DNA of 28,809 nucleotides, from NCBI GenBank assembly GCA_002394305.1, contig DGTM01000039.1:5968-34776 (forward strand). Direction: 5' to 3'. Made by a program: the position numbers and the translations under genes. The stretch is from Prevotellaceae bacterium UBA4336. GTDB lineage: Bacteria; Bacteroidota; Bacteroidia; Bacteroidales; Bacteroidaceae. Below, in pieces: positions 8,012 to 14,867 of the stretch (its first letter is position 1; every line of letters begins with the position of its first letter). Under the pieces are notes generated by a model. It saw only the letters and a program-made list of their open reading frames with translations, did not search any database and was not told the DNA's origin.

Positions 8012-9382
8012 GTGAGCACACAGGGAATGGACAAGGATCAGGGGAAACGACGTCCGGTCGATACCATGCGGCACCACCGTGAAAACGGATGGGACTACCG
8101 GGGGCGTGCCATCTATCACTTCACGTTGCCTGTGGAGACGCGGTACCCGCTGTTCGGAACTTTGGAGGGCGAGAGTGCAGAAAAAGCTTTCGTCAAGCTC
8201 AATCCATTCGGTCGGCAGGTGTGCAAGATGCTGGGCGGGCTGGCACAGTTCTACGAACGGAAAGGATATGCCCTGAAGGTGCTGGCACAGATGGTGATGC
8301 CCGACCATGTCCATCTGGTGATTCAGGTGCTCGAGCCTCTGCCGCAAAGCATCGGGGCGGTGGTGCGGGGATTCAAGAGCGCATGCACGAAGGTTTACAA
8401 GGAGGAGTATTTTTGTAGCGGCGAAAACGCCGCTAAAGTGCACGGGGAGGGGACCCCTGAAGGCGGGAGCGCCGCTAAAGTGCACGGGGAGGGGACCCCT
8501 GAAGGCGGGAGCGCCGCTAAAGTGCATGGGGAAGGGGCTTTACCTGAAGGCGAAAACGCCGCTAAAGTGCACGGGGAAGGGGCTTTACCTGAAGGCGAAA
8601 ACGCCGCTAAAGTGCACGGGGAAGGGGCAAAAGGCGGAAACGCCACTGGGGTGCACGAGGAGGGAGAGAAGGCTCTGGTGCATTTTGCCCGCATTTTTGC
8701 GGGCAGGGGCAGCATCTGGCAGAAGGACCCTGCCTATTACCATGAGCGCATCCTTCATGCGCCCGGCCAGTTGCGCCGGATGATTGACTATGTGAAAGAC
8801 AATCCTCGACGCCTTTGGCTCAAGACCAGGAACCCTGACCTCTTCCGTCTGCACAGACGCACGGAGGTCGCCGGCCTGTCGTTTACCTCGATGGGCAACC
8901 ATTTCCTCCTCGACTGGCCTGACCGACAGACGGTGGAAATGTCGCGCAGCGCTACTGACGACCAGGTGAAGGAACGGTTGCGGACGGCAATGGCGGCTGC
9001 TCACGACGGGACGGTCACCTATACGGCTGCCATCAGCAAGGGCGAGCAACACATTGCCCGGGCTTTGCGGGAGCAAGGCTACCCGATGGTTGTTCTTCTT
9101 GGCGACGGGTTCCCCAAGGAAGGCTCGCCCCATGAACGTTACTACAAACCCGGCGGCGTCTATTTCGAGGCATGTTCGAAGGGGCAGCTGTTGCTGTTAC
9201 AACCCACCGAGCAAGCTTTCCTTGATGCCAGCATCCAGTCTGCCGTCGAAGAGACCTTGCGCCGCAAGGCAGAGGCACGCCATTTGTGTTACACGCCTAT
9301 CCCGCTGGCAGCCCAGCGTTATCGTTTTGTGGCTCTCAACGAAATTGCCAAACAGTTATCTACAGCATCAATACAGTATTAA
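8012..9382 (+). CDS. REP-associated Y1/HUH transposase (RAYT-like) with C-terminal extension
   Basis: This is a single-strand DNA transposase of the Y1_Tnp family. The HUH motif is H99-V-H101 in VMPDHVHLVIQV. The expected catalytic tyrosine lies in WQKDPAYYHERI (Y242 or Y243), followed by LRRMIDYVKDNPRRLW, a hallmark of REP-associated tyrosine transposases. Between these parts (about 135-217) is an in-frame repeat of 12-15 residues around NAAKVHGEG that is absent from ordinary members. After about residue 270 there are about 190 more residues. They contain AAISKGEQHIARAL, MVVLLGDGFP and YYKPGGVYFEACSKG, weakly like a DprA/SLOG Rossmann domain (low confidence). The start is a GTG, with an ATG at 8027 as alternative. 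No IS ends are visible; like other RAYTs it looks like a single-copy chromosomal gene. The frame is intact despite the repeats. Confidence 0.85.
   Translation: MSTQGMDKDQGKRRPVDTMRHHRENGWDYRGRAIYHFTLPVETRYPLFGTLEGESAEKAFVKLNPFGRQVCKMLGGLAQFYERKGYALKVLAQMVMPDHVHLVIQVLEPLPQSIGAVVRGFKSACTKVYKEEYFCSGENAAKVHGEGTPEGGSAAKVHGEGTPEGGSAAKVHGEGALPEGENAAKVHGEGALPEGENAAKVHGEGAKGGNATGVHEEGEKALVHFARIFAGRGSIWQKDPAYYHERILHAPGQLRRMIDYVKDNPRRLWLKTRNPDLFRLHRRTEVAGLSFTSMGNHFLLDWPDRQTVEMSRSATDDQVKERLRTAMAAAHDGTVTYTAAISKGEQHIARALREQGYPMVVLLGDGFPKEGSPHERYYKPGGVYFEACSKGQLLLLQPTEQAFLDASIQSAVEETLRRKAEARHLCYTPIPLAAQRYRFVALNEIAKQLSTASIQY
8415..8662 (+). repeat. Hairpin-forming minisatellite inside the RAYT gene
   Basis: Six units of 36-45 bp, all multiples of three, share GGCGnnnnCGCCGCTAAAGTGCA and a G-rich half. 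Most units contain a short GGCG/CGCC hairpin with AAAA, GGAG or GAAA as loop. The first (8417-8434) is the longest, AGCGGCG-AAAA-CGCCGCT, and is preceded by GT so that it begins GTAG. The last unit (about 8634-8662) is degenerate. Confidence 0.85.
8687..8704. repeat. 7-bp-stem hairpin within the RAYT gene
   Basis: GCCCGCA and TGCGGGC flank TTTT, just after the minisatellite and before the catalytic-tyrosine segment. It encodes ARIFAG in frame. Confidence 0.6.
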
Positions 9383-9399
9383 CACATAAACTGAATAGA

Positions 9400-11040
9400 A
9401 TGACAGAATTCAAGTATGCCCCAATGTTCCAGATGGGCGAGGACAAGACAGAGTACCGCCTCCTGACGAAGGAAGGCGTCACCGTGAGCGAGTTCGAGGG
9501 AAAAGAGATCGTGAAGGTCTCCCCCGAGGCGCTGACACTTCTGGCCCAGCAGGCCTTCCACGACGTGGAGTTCATGCTGCGCCGCGAGCACAACCTGCAG
9601 GTGGCTCAGATACTGAAGGACCCCGATGCCAGCGAGAACGACAAGTACGTCGCCCTCCAGTTCCTGCGCAACGCCGAGACTGCCTGCAAGGGCATCCTGC
9701 CCTTCTGCCAGGACACCGGCACAGCCATCATCCACGGCGAGAAGGGACAGCAGGTGTGGACGGGCTTCGAGGACGAGGAGGCACTCTCCCGCGGCGTGTT
9801 CAACACGTTCACGCAGGACAATCTCCGCTACTCGCAGAACGCTCCGCTCAATATGTACGACGAGGTGAACACGAAGTGCAACCTGCCTGCCCAGATTGAC
9901 ATCGAGGCCACGGAGGGCGCTGAGTACCGCTTCGTGATGGTCGCCAAGGGCGGCGGCTCGGCCAACAAGACCTATTTCTACCCCATGACGAAGGCCACCA
10001 TCCAGAACGAAGGCACGCTGCTGCCCTTCCTCGTGGAGGAGATGAAGCACCTGGGCACGGCTGCCTGCCCGCCCTACCACATCGCCTTCGTCATCGGCGG
10101 CACGTCGGCTGAGAAGAACCTGCTGACGGTCAAGCTGGCGAGCATCAAGTACTACGACTCGCTGCCCACGACGGGCGACGAGACGGGACGTGCCTTCCGC
10201 GACATCGACCTGGAGAAGAAGCTGCTCGAGGAGGCCCACAAGATCGGCCTCGGCGCACAGTTCGGCGGCAAGTACCTGGCCCACGACATCCGCGTCATCC
10301 GCCTGCCGCGCCACGGCGCAAGCTGTCCCATCGGCATGGGCGTGAGCTGCTCGGCCGACCGCAACATCAAGGCGAAGATTAATCGCGACGGCATCTGGCT
10401 GGAGAAGATGGATGACTGCCCCGGTGAACTCATTCCCCAGGAGCTGCGTCTGCCCGGCGAAGGCGGTAAGGGCGTTGAGATAGACCTGGACAAGGGCATC
10501 GATGCCGTGCGCAAGGAGCTGAGCAAGTACCCCGTATCGACGCGCGTCAACCTCAGGGGCACCATCATCGTGGCACGCGACATCGCCCACGCCAAGCTCA
10601 AGGCACGCCTGGACGCCGGCGAGGGACTGCCGCAGTACTTCAAGGACTATCCCATTCTCTATGCCGGTCCGGCCAAGACGCCCGAAGGCTACCCCTGCGG
10701 CTCGATGGGCCCCACCACGGCCAACCGCATGGACCCCTACGTCGACGAGTTCCAGGCCAACGGCGCTTCGCTCGTGATGATAGCCAAGGGCAACCGCACA
10801 CAGCAGGTGACGGATGCCTGCAAGAAGCACGGCGGCTTCTACCTCGGCACCATCGGCGGCGTGGCAGCCGTCCTGTCGCAGTCGAGCATCAAGAGCATCG
10901 AGTGCGTGGAATATCCCGAGCTCGGCATGGAAGCCATCTGGAAGATTACCGTTGAGGACTTCCCCGCCTTCATCCTCGTGGACGACAAGGGCAACGACTT
11001 CTTCAAGCAGCTGAAGCCCTGGTGCCCCGCCTGCAAATAG
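9400..11040 (+). CDS. Fumarate hydratase class I, iron-sulfur type
   Basis: This oxygen-sensitive [4Fe-4S] fumarase interconverts fumarate and malate, supporting the fumarate/succinate branch used by Bacteroidales fermentation. The 546-residue protein spans the alpha and beta domains in one chain (FumA/FumB type). Likely cluster ligands are C103 (PFCQDTGT), C223 (AACPPYH) and C317 (GVSCSADR), at almost the spacing of E. coli FumA. The C-terminal half has NLRGTIIVARDIAHAK and GSMGPTTANRMDPY typical of the beta domain. The frame is open back to 9286, overlapping the transposase gene, but the ATG at 9400 gives the expected N-terminus MTEFKYAPMFQMG. It begins 17 nt after the RAYT stop and is followed by a large palindrome. 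Confidence 0.95.
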   Translation: MTEFKYAPMFQMGEDKTEYRLLTKEGVTVSEFEGKEIVKVSPEALTLLAQQAFHDVEFMLRREHNLQVAQILKDPDASENDKYVALQFLRNAETACKGILPFCQDTGTAIIHGEKGQQVWTGFEDEEALSRGVFNTFTQDNLRYSQNAPLNMYDEVNTKCNLPAQIDIEATEGAEYRFVMVAKGGGSANKTYFYPMTKATIQNEGTLLPFLVEEMKHLGTAACPPYHIAFVIGGTSAEKNLLTVKLASIKYYDSLPTTGDETGRAFRDIDLEKKLLEEAHKIGLGAQFGGKYLAHDIRVIRLPRHGASCPIGMGVSCSADRNIKAKINRDGIWLEKMDDCPGELIPQELRLPGEGGKGVEIDLDKGIDAVRKELSKYPVSTRVNLRGTIIVARDIAHAKLKARLDAGEGLPQYFKDYPILYAGPAKTPEGYPCGSMGPTTANRMDPYVDEFQANGASLVMIAKGNRTQQVTDACKKHGGFYLGTIGGVAAVLSQSSIKSIECVEYPELGMEAIWKITVEDFPAFILVDDKGNDFFKQLKPWCPACK

Positions 11041-11067
11041 CCGGCAGCACGGACCATTCCCCTGCGC

Positions 11068-11225
11068 CGCACGGACACAACTTCCACGCGGCACGGAGCA
11101 AAACTATTTCCAAGCCTTTGAAATAGATTTCAGAAGCTTGGAAATATATTTCAAAGCCTCGGAAATATATTTCCGTGCCACTGAAAAAGTTTTGTTCCCC
11201 GCCGCTACCGGATTGTGTCCGTGCG
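11068..11225. repeat. 158-bp near-perfect palindrome between fum and the CotH-like gene
   Basis: The two arms pair in register around a centre at 11146.5 with no gaps. The outer 13 bp, CGCACGGACACAA and TTGTGTCCGTGCG, are perfect. About 55 of the 79 possible pairs are Watson-Crick or wobble by hand count. The inner part is a 21-bp tandem repeat whose units each centre on GAAATATATTTC-like palindromes. It could form a long hairpin or cruciform, terminate fum transcription, or be a MITE-like element. Confidence 0.8.
11092..11196. repeat. 21-bp tandem repeat, five units
   Basis: The units are 11092-11112, 11113-11133, 11134-11154, 11155-11175 and 11176-11196. The consensus is AGCCTTGGAAATATATTTCAA, with the outer units diverged. 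The 21-bp period makes both strands open in all units (EIYF-x-x-x style heptads), but no start signal or coding bias supports a gene. Confidence 0.75.
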
Positions 11226-11263
11226 AAGCAGCATTTGTTCCACAAGAGAAAAGAGATAACTGC

Positions 11264-12715
11264 ATGAGACCAAACAGAAAAACCCTCCTGACTGCGCTTC
11301 TCCTCGCCACAGTCTGCCACATAGCGTGGGCCGCAGGGATGCCCGTCCTGCGCGTGACATTCGACGGAACATTCACCCCCGACATGGCCTACGCGGACGG
11401 CACGATGCACCTGACCGACACGGACGGCACCGTCGTACAGCTGCCGGCCAAGTTCCGCATCCGCGGCGCTACGGCCCGCAGTTACCTGATGAAGCCCTCG
11501 TTCAACATGAAGCTGCGCACGGCGGACTACACCGAGGAGGCCGACTCGTCGCTGCTCGGCATGCGCAGCTGCTCGTCGTGGATCCTGGACGGCATGGCTA
11601 TCGACCGCATCTGCATGCGCAACCGCGTGGCCTTCGACATCTGGAACGAGTTCTCGCGGCTGCCCTACGACACCGACTTCGGCGGGCGCAACGGCACGGA
11701 GGGCCGCTTCGTGGAGGTCTATGTCAACAGTCAGTACTACGGCATCTACTGCCTCTCCGACCGCATCAACCGCAAGCTGCTGAACCTGAAGAAGGCGCGG
11801 GAGCTCAGCGAGGGCGAGTGGGAGGTGCGCGGCCTGCTCTACAAGAGCGGCACGCAGGACATCGCCAACCAGAACAGCCCGGGCTACAACGACGACTACA
11901 CGGCTTGCACCGTGGAGTGGCACAACGCCTGGGAGTTGACCTACCCCGAGGACTTCGCCAGCCCCGCCGTGTGGGAGCCGCTCCAGACGGCCATCCTGCA
12001 GGGCCGCTCGGCCAGCTACGTCAGGAAATACTTCTTCCTCGACAACCTGGCAGAGTACCAGATACACGTCATGGCCCTCAGCATCGCCGACAACTGGGGC
12101 AACAAGAATCACTTCCTCTCCATCCGCAACGTCACCAAGGACATTGACGACGCCGACCCCACGGAAGCCGACCGCCGCCGCTTCGTCCTCACCCCCTGGG
12201 ACCTCGACACCAGCCTCGGCGGAGCCTACGACGGCACCTATTACGACGGCACCTACAGCGACTGGCCCGTCCGCGACATACAGAAGAACTCGCCCTACCC
12301 CATCTGCTACGTCAGCGGCGACAGCGAATATCTCGCCCTGCTGCGGCAGAAGTGGGTGGAAGGCCGCCGCGGAGCCCTCTCCGCCGAGAACGTCCGTCGC
12401 AAGCTGGAAGCCTACCGCGACCTCTTCCTGCAGAGCGGAGCCTGGCAACGCATGGTCGCCCACTTCGACCAAAGCCCAACCCGCCCCTGCTACGTCAGCG
12501 ACCTCAGCCGCGAAGTGGAGCTCGTAGCCAAATGGTACGAAGCACGCTTCTGCGAGATGGACGCCTATTTCGGCACCACGGACAGCATCACCGACCGCCT
12601 GACAAGCCCCTCGGGAACGACAGTCGGCACAGCCTACGACCTCCAGGGCCGCCCCGCCGTACACCCTGTGCCACAGATTGTTATCCGTGGCGGAAAGAAG
12701 TACTTCACTCGCTGA
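11264..12715 (+). CDS. CotH-kinase-family secreted protein
   Basis: This exported protein of 483 residues has signal peptide MRPNRKTLLTALLLATVCHIAWA. It has the CotH layout: an early KFRIRGATARSYLMKPSFNMKL segment, WILDGMAIDRICMRNRVAFDIW, FVEVYVNSQYYGIYCLSDRI, ADNWGNKNHFLSI and TPWDLDTSLGG. Such proteins are related to the spore-coat kinase CotH, but their role in Bacteroidales is not known. The extreme C-terminus has the YDLQGRP...IRGGKKYFTR pattern common on secreted Bacteroidales proteins, possibly a sorting tail. The frame is open back to 11138 but that part lies in the palindrome; the ATG at 11264 starts the signal peptide. Confidence 0.85.
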   Translation: MRPNRKTLLTALLLATVCHIAWAAGMPVLRVTFDGTFTPDMAYADGTMHLTDTDGTVVQLPAKFRIRGATARSYLMKPSFNMKLRTADYTEEADSSLLGMRSCSSWILDGMAIDRICMRNRVAFDIWNEFSRLPYDTDFGGRNGTEGRFVEVYVNSQYYGIYCLSDRINRKLLNLKKARELSEGEWEVRGLLYKSGTQDIANQNSPGYNDDYTACTVEWHNAWELTYPEDFASPAVWEPLQTAILQGRSASYVRKYFFLDNLAEYQIHVMALSIADNWGNKNHFLSIRNVTKDIDDADPTEADRRRFVLTPWDLDTSLGGAYDGTYYDGTYSDWPVRDIQKNSPYPICYVSGDSEYLALLRQKWVEGRRGALSAENVRRKLEAYRDLFLQSGAWQRMVAHFDQSPTRPCYVSDLSREVELVAKWYEARFCEMDAYFGTTDSITDRLTSPSGTTVGTAYDLQGRPAVHPVPQIVIRGGKKYFTR

Positions 12716-12808
12716 GGCACGCCATTCTGGGTAAAAAGCCCTTCACCTTTAGGAAAATCCTCCCGGCGAAATAGGAGAACACCCTCGCCGGCACTGCAGG
12801 AAATTGCG

Positions 12809-12816
12809 TAACTTTG
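12809..12816 (+). promoter_or_regulatory. -7 promoter box for the small secreted protein gene
   Basis: TAACTTTG matches TAnnTTTG and lies 48 nt before the ATG at 12865. The upstream 12716-12800 region holds small GC-rich inverted repeats (for example GGGTAAAAAGCCC, 12728-12740) that may end the CotH transcript. Confidence 0.65.
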
Positions 12817-12864
12817 CATCGTAAACAAGAAGTTGAACCCCTTAAACGAATAGGAGACACAGCT

Positions 12865-13446
12865 ATGAAAAAGATGATGGTTATGGCAATGATGATGGCA
12901 ATGTCCATCTCGGCCAACGCAATGAGCTACAGCGTAGCAAGGAACGAGGCACTCTTCCTGAGCGACAAGATGGCGTACGAGCTGGGCCTGAACGGCGCAC
13001 AGTACGATGCCGTCTACGAAATCAACCTCGATTACCTGATGAGCATGAACGGCCAGGGCGACGTCTTCGGCATCTGGTGGAGCCGCCGCAACAGCGACCT
13101 CAGCTATGTGCTCAGCGCCTGGCAGTACAACAAGTACATGGCATGCAGCTACTTCTATCGTCCGCTGGTATGGAACGCAGGCAAGTGGCAGTTCGGCATC
13201 TACAGGCACTACAGCAACCGAGGCCTCTTCTACATGTCGCGCCCCGCAGCCTATGCAAGCTACAAGGGCGGCAACAACCACAGGAGCGACCGCTACTATG
13301 CCGACCGCAGGATATCGAAGTCCGTAGCGAAAGCATCCGTCGCAGACTCCCACAGCATGCACGCCAACAGCAGACTGAGCGGCAGGGCAAGGAGTGGCAG
13401 GCAAGTAGCAGGTAGAGGCGGCGTAGTCAGCTCCGGCCGCCGGTAA
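12865..13446 (+). CDS. Small secreted protein of unknown family
   Basis: This 193-residue protein has a Met-rich signal peptide (MKKMMVMAMMMAMSISANA). The body is aromatic-rich: YELGLNGAQYDAVYEINLDYL, WWSRRNSDLSYVLSAWQYNKY and YFYRPLVWNAGKWQFGIYRHY. The tail from about residue 135 is basic and rich in Ser, Arg and Gly (RARSGRQVAGRGG). I do not recognise a family; it resembles short periplasmic proteins seen in Bacteroidales. The start was chosen at the signal peptide, although the frame is open back to 12814. It has its own promoter and a strong terminator downstream. Confidence 0.75.
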   Translation: MKKMMVMAMMMAMSISANAMSYSVARNEALFLSDKMAYELGLNGAQYDAVYEINLDYLMSMNGQGDVFGIWWSRRNSDLSYVLSAWQYNKYMACSYFYRPLVWNAGKWQFGIYRHYSNRGLFYMSRPAAYASYKGGNNHRSDRYYADRRISKSVAKASVADSHSMHANSRLSGRARSGRQVAGRGGVVSSGRR

Positions 13447-13504
13447 AGGCGAACAGCCGCCAAAGCAAAGCCGCGACCACGGTCGTTGGTGAAAGCCCAA
13501 AAGT

Positions 13505-13530
13505 AAAGCCCGAGGAAGTCCTCGGGCTTT
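13505..13530. terminator. Bidirectional intrinsic terminator
   Basis: An 11-bp perfect stem, AAAGCCCGAGG with CCTCGGGCTTT, has an AAGT loop. It can end the secreted-protein transcript (+) and the tRNA-Asn transcript (-). Confidence 0.85.
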
Positions 13531-13531
13531 G

Positions 13532-13605
13532 CGCTTCAGGATGGGCTTGAACCAACGACCCCATGATTAACAGTCATGTGCTCTAACCAACTGAGCTACT
13601 GAAGC
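13532..13605 (-). tRNA. tRNA-Asn (anticodon GTT), copy 2 in transcript order
   Basis: The 74-nt minus-strand cloverleaf has acceptor GCTTCAG/CTGAAGC, anticodon stem CATGA/TCATG and loop CTGTTAA with anticodon GTT. The T loop is TTCAAGC. It is identical to the neighbouring copy. CCA is not encoded. Confidence 0.93.
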
Positions 13606-13629
13606 AGGTTGCAACCGGAGAACGCTCTG

Positions 13630-13703
13630 CGCTTCAGGATGGGCTTGAACCAACGACCCCATGATTAACAGTCATGTGCTCTAACCAACTGAGCTACTGA
13701 AGC
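13630..13703 (-). tRNA. tRNA-Asn (anticodon GTT), copy 1 in transcript order
   Basis: It is identical in sequence to the 13532-13605 copy and separated from it by 24 nt. The two are probably one transcript from the -7 box at 13736-13743. Confidence 0.93.
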
Positions 13704-13735
13704 AGGTTTTTTGAGTTGTTCCCTCAATTGCGATG

Positions 13736-13743
13736 CAAAGGTA
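13736..13743 (-). promoter_or_regulatory. -7 promoter box for the tRNA-Asn pair
   Basis: The minus-strand TACCTTTG lies 33 nt upstream of the first tRNA-Asn, the same spacing as for tRNA-Lys. Confidence 0.7.
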
Positions 13744-13857
13744 CAATAAAAACTGAAAAGAGGAAAACGAAAAGCGAAAAATTTTTATTTATATGCAATT
13801 TTTTTCTTTTTTGACGCTTCTTTAATCCTTAATCTTTCTTCTTTGAGCTTTATTTAG

Positions 13858-13865
13858 TACCTTTG
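13858..13865 (+). promoter_or_regulatory. -7 promoter box for the pfkB-family kinase operon
   Basis: TACCTTTG lies 17 nt before the ATG at 13883, so the 5' UTR would be only about 10 nt. The upstream DNA is AT-rich and shared with the divergent tRNA promoter. Confidence 0.7.
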
Positions 13866-13882
13866 CGGAAAAATTGCATCAC

Positions 13883-14863
13883 ATGGGGAAAATAATAGGC
13901 ATAGGCAACGCACTTGTCGACATCCTGGCTCGCCTGACACACGATGAGCTCCTCGGCGAGATGGGACTGCCCAAGGGGGGAATGACGCTAATCGATGCGG
14001 CACAGCAGACCCGTCTGCAGGCCTGCATGGAGGGTCTGCCCGTGGAACAGGCCACCGGAGGCAGCGCCGGCAACACCATACTCGCACTGGCGCACCTGGG
14101 CAACAAGGTGGGATTTGTGGGCAAGACAGGCAACGATGCGCTGGGACGCTTCTATGCCGAATGTTTCCGGGACGTCGGCATCGATGCCCGGCTGATGCGG
14201 TGCAGCCTGCCGACCGGCGTGGCGAACACCTTCATCTCGCCCGACGGAGAGCGCACCTTCGGCACCTGTCTCGGCGCAGCCGCCGCGCTACAGCCCGCCG
14301 ACATCACGCCGCAACTCTTCGAGGACGCCGAGCTGGCACACATCGAGGGCTACCTGGTGCAGAACCACGAACTGATGGAAGCCATCTGCCGGACAGCCAT
14401 GGAGGCCGGCACAATGCTCAGTCTCGACCTGGCAAGCTACAACGTCGTGGCAGCGGACCTCGCCTACTTCCGCCATCTGGTGCAGGACTACATCGACATC
14501 GTCTTTGCCAACGAGGAGGAAGCCTGCACCTTCACCGGGAAGAGCGACCCGCTGGAGGCCCTGCGGCAAATAGCCTCCATGAAGTGCCTGGCCGTGGTGA
14601 AGCTGGGCAGCAAAGGCGCAAGCGTACGGCTCGGCGAGGAAGAAGCGGTGGCCGAGGCACGTAGGATGCCGGTTGTCGACACGACGGCAGCGGGCGACTT
14701 CTTTGCCGGAGGCTTCCTACACGCCCTGGGGAGAGGTGCGTCCCTGCAGGAATGTCTCAGCGCCGGAACGCTCCTGGCAGGCCACATCATCGGGGTGGTC
14801 GGCACCAAACTGCCCGAGGAGACGTGGAAAGAGATAAGAAAGAATGAAAAAATGAAACGATGA
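13883..14863 (+). CDS. PfkB-family carbohydrate/nucleoside kinase (adenosine kinase-like)
   Basis: This cytosolic ribokinase-fold enzyme phosphorylates a sugar or nucleoside with ATP. The 326-residue protein has GIGNALVDI at the N-terminus, the substrate-site GGSAGNT (59-65), FVGKTGND and the PfkB signature 2 DTTAAGDFFAGGF with catalytic D272. The overall pattern is closest to adenosine kinase-like PfkB proteins of Bacteroidetes, but the substrate is not provable. The ATG at 13883 was preferred over an in-frame TTG at 13874. The next gene, ctpA, starts 4 nt after the stop, and the C-terminal KNEKMKR overlaps low-complexity GAATGAAA DNA. Confidence 0.88.
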   Translation: MGKIIGIGNALVDILARLTHDELLGEMGLPKGGMTLIDAAQQTRLQACMEGLPVEQATGGSAGNTILALAHLGNKVGFVGKTGNDALGRFYAECFRDVGIDARLMRCSLPTGVANTFISPDGERTFGTCLGAAAALQPADITPQLFEDAELAHIEGYLVQNHELMEAICRTAMEAGTMLSLDLASYNVVAADLAYFRHLVQDYIDIVFANEEEACTFTGKSDPLEALRQIASMKCLAVVKLGSKGASVRLGEEEAVAEARRMPVVDTTAAGDFFAGGFLHALGRGASLQECLSAGTLLAGHIIGVVGTKLPEETWKEIRKNEKMKR

Positions 14864-14867
14864 AAGA

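Noticed and set aside
11138..11263. Upstream start of the CotH-like protein, or a small EIYF-repeat peptide
   Set aside because: Coding potential here comes only from the 21-bp repeat, and the signal peptide starts at 11264.
9379..12664. Long minus-strand open frames opposite fumarase and the CotH-like gene (about 550-570 residues each)
   Set aside because: They are antisense to well-supported genes and caused by codon bias.
13532..13703. Tandem tRNA-Asn as an integration site of a mobile element
   Set aside because: No integrase or att duplication beyond the tRNA copies was seen; a simple tandem duplication explains it.
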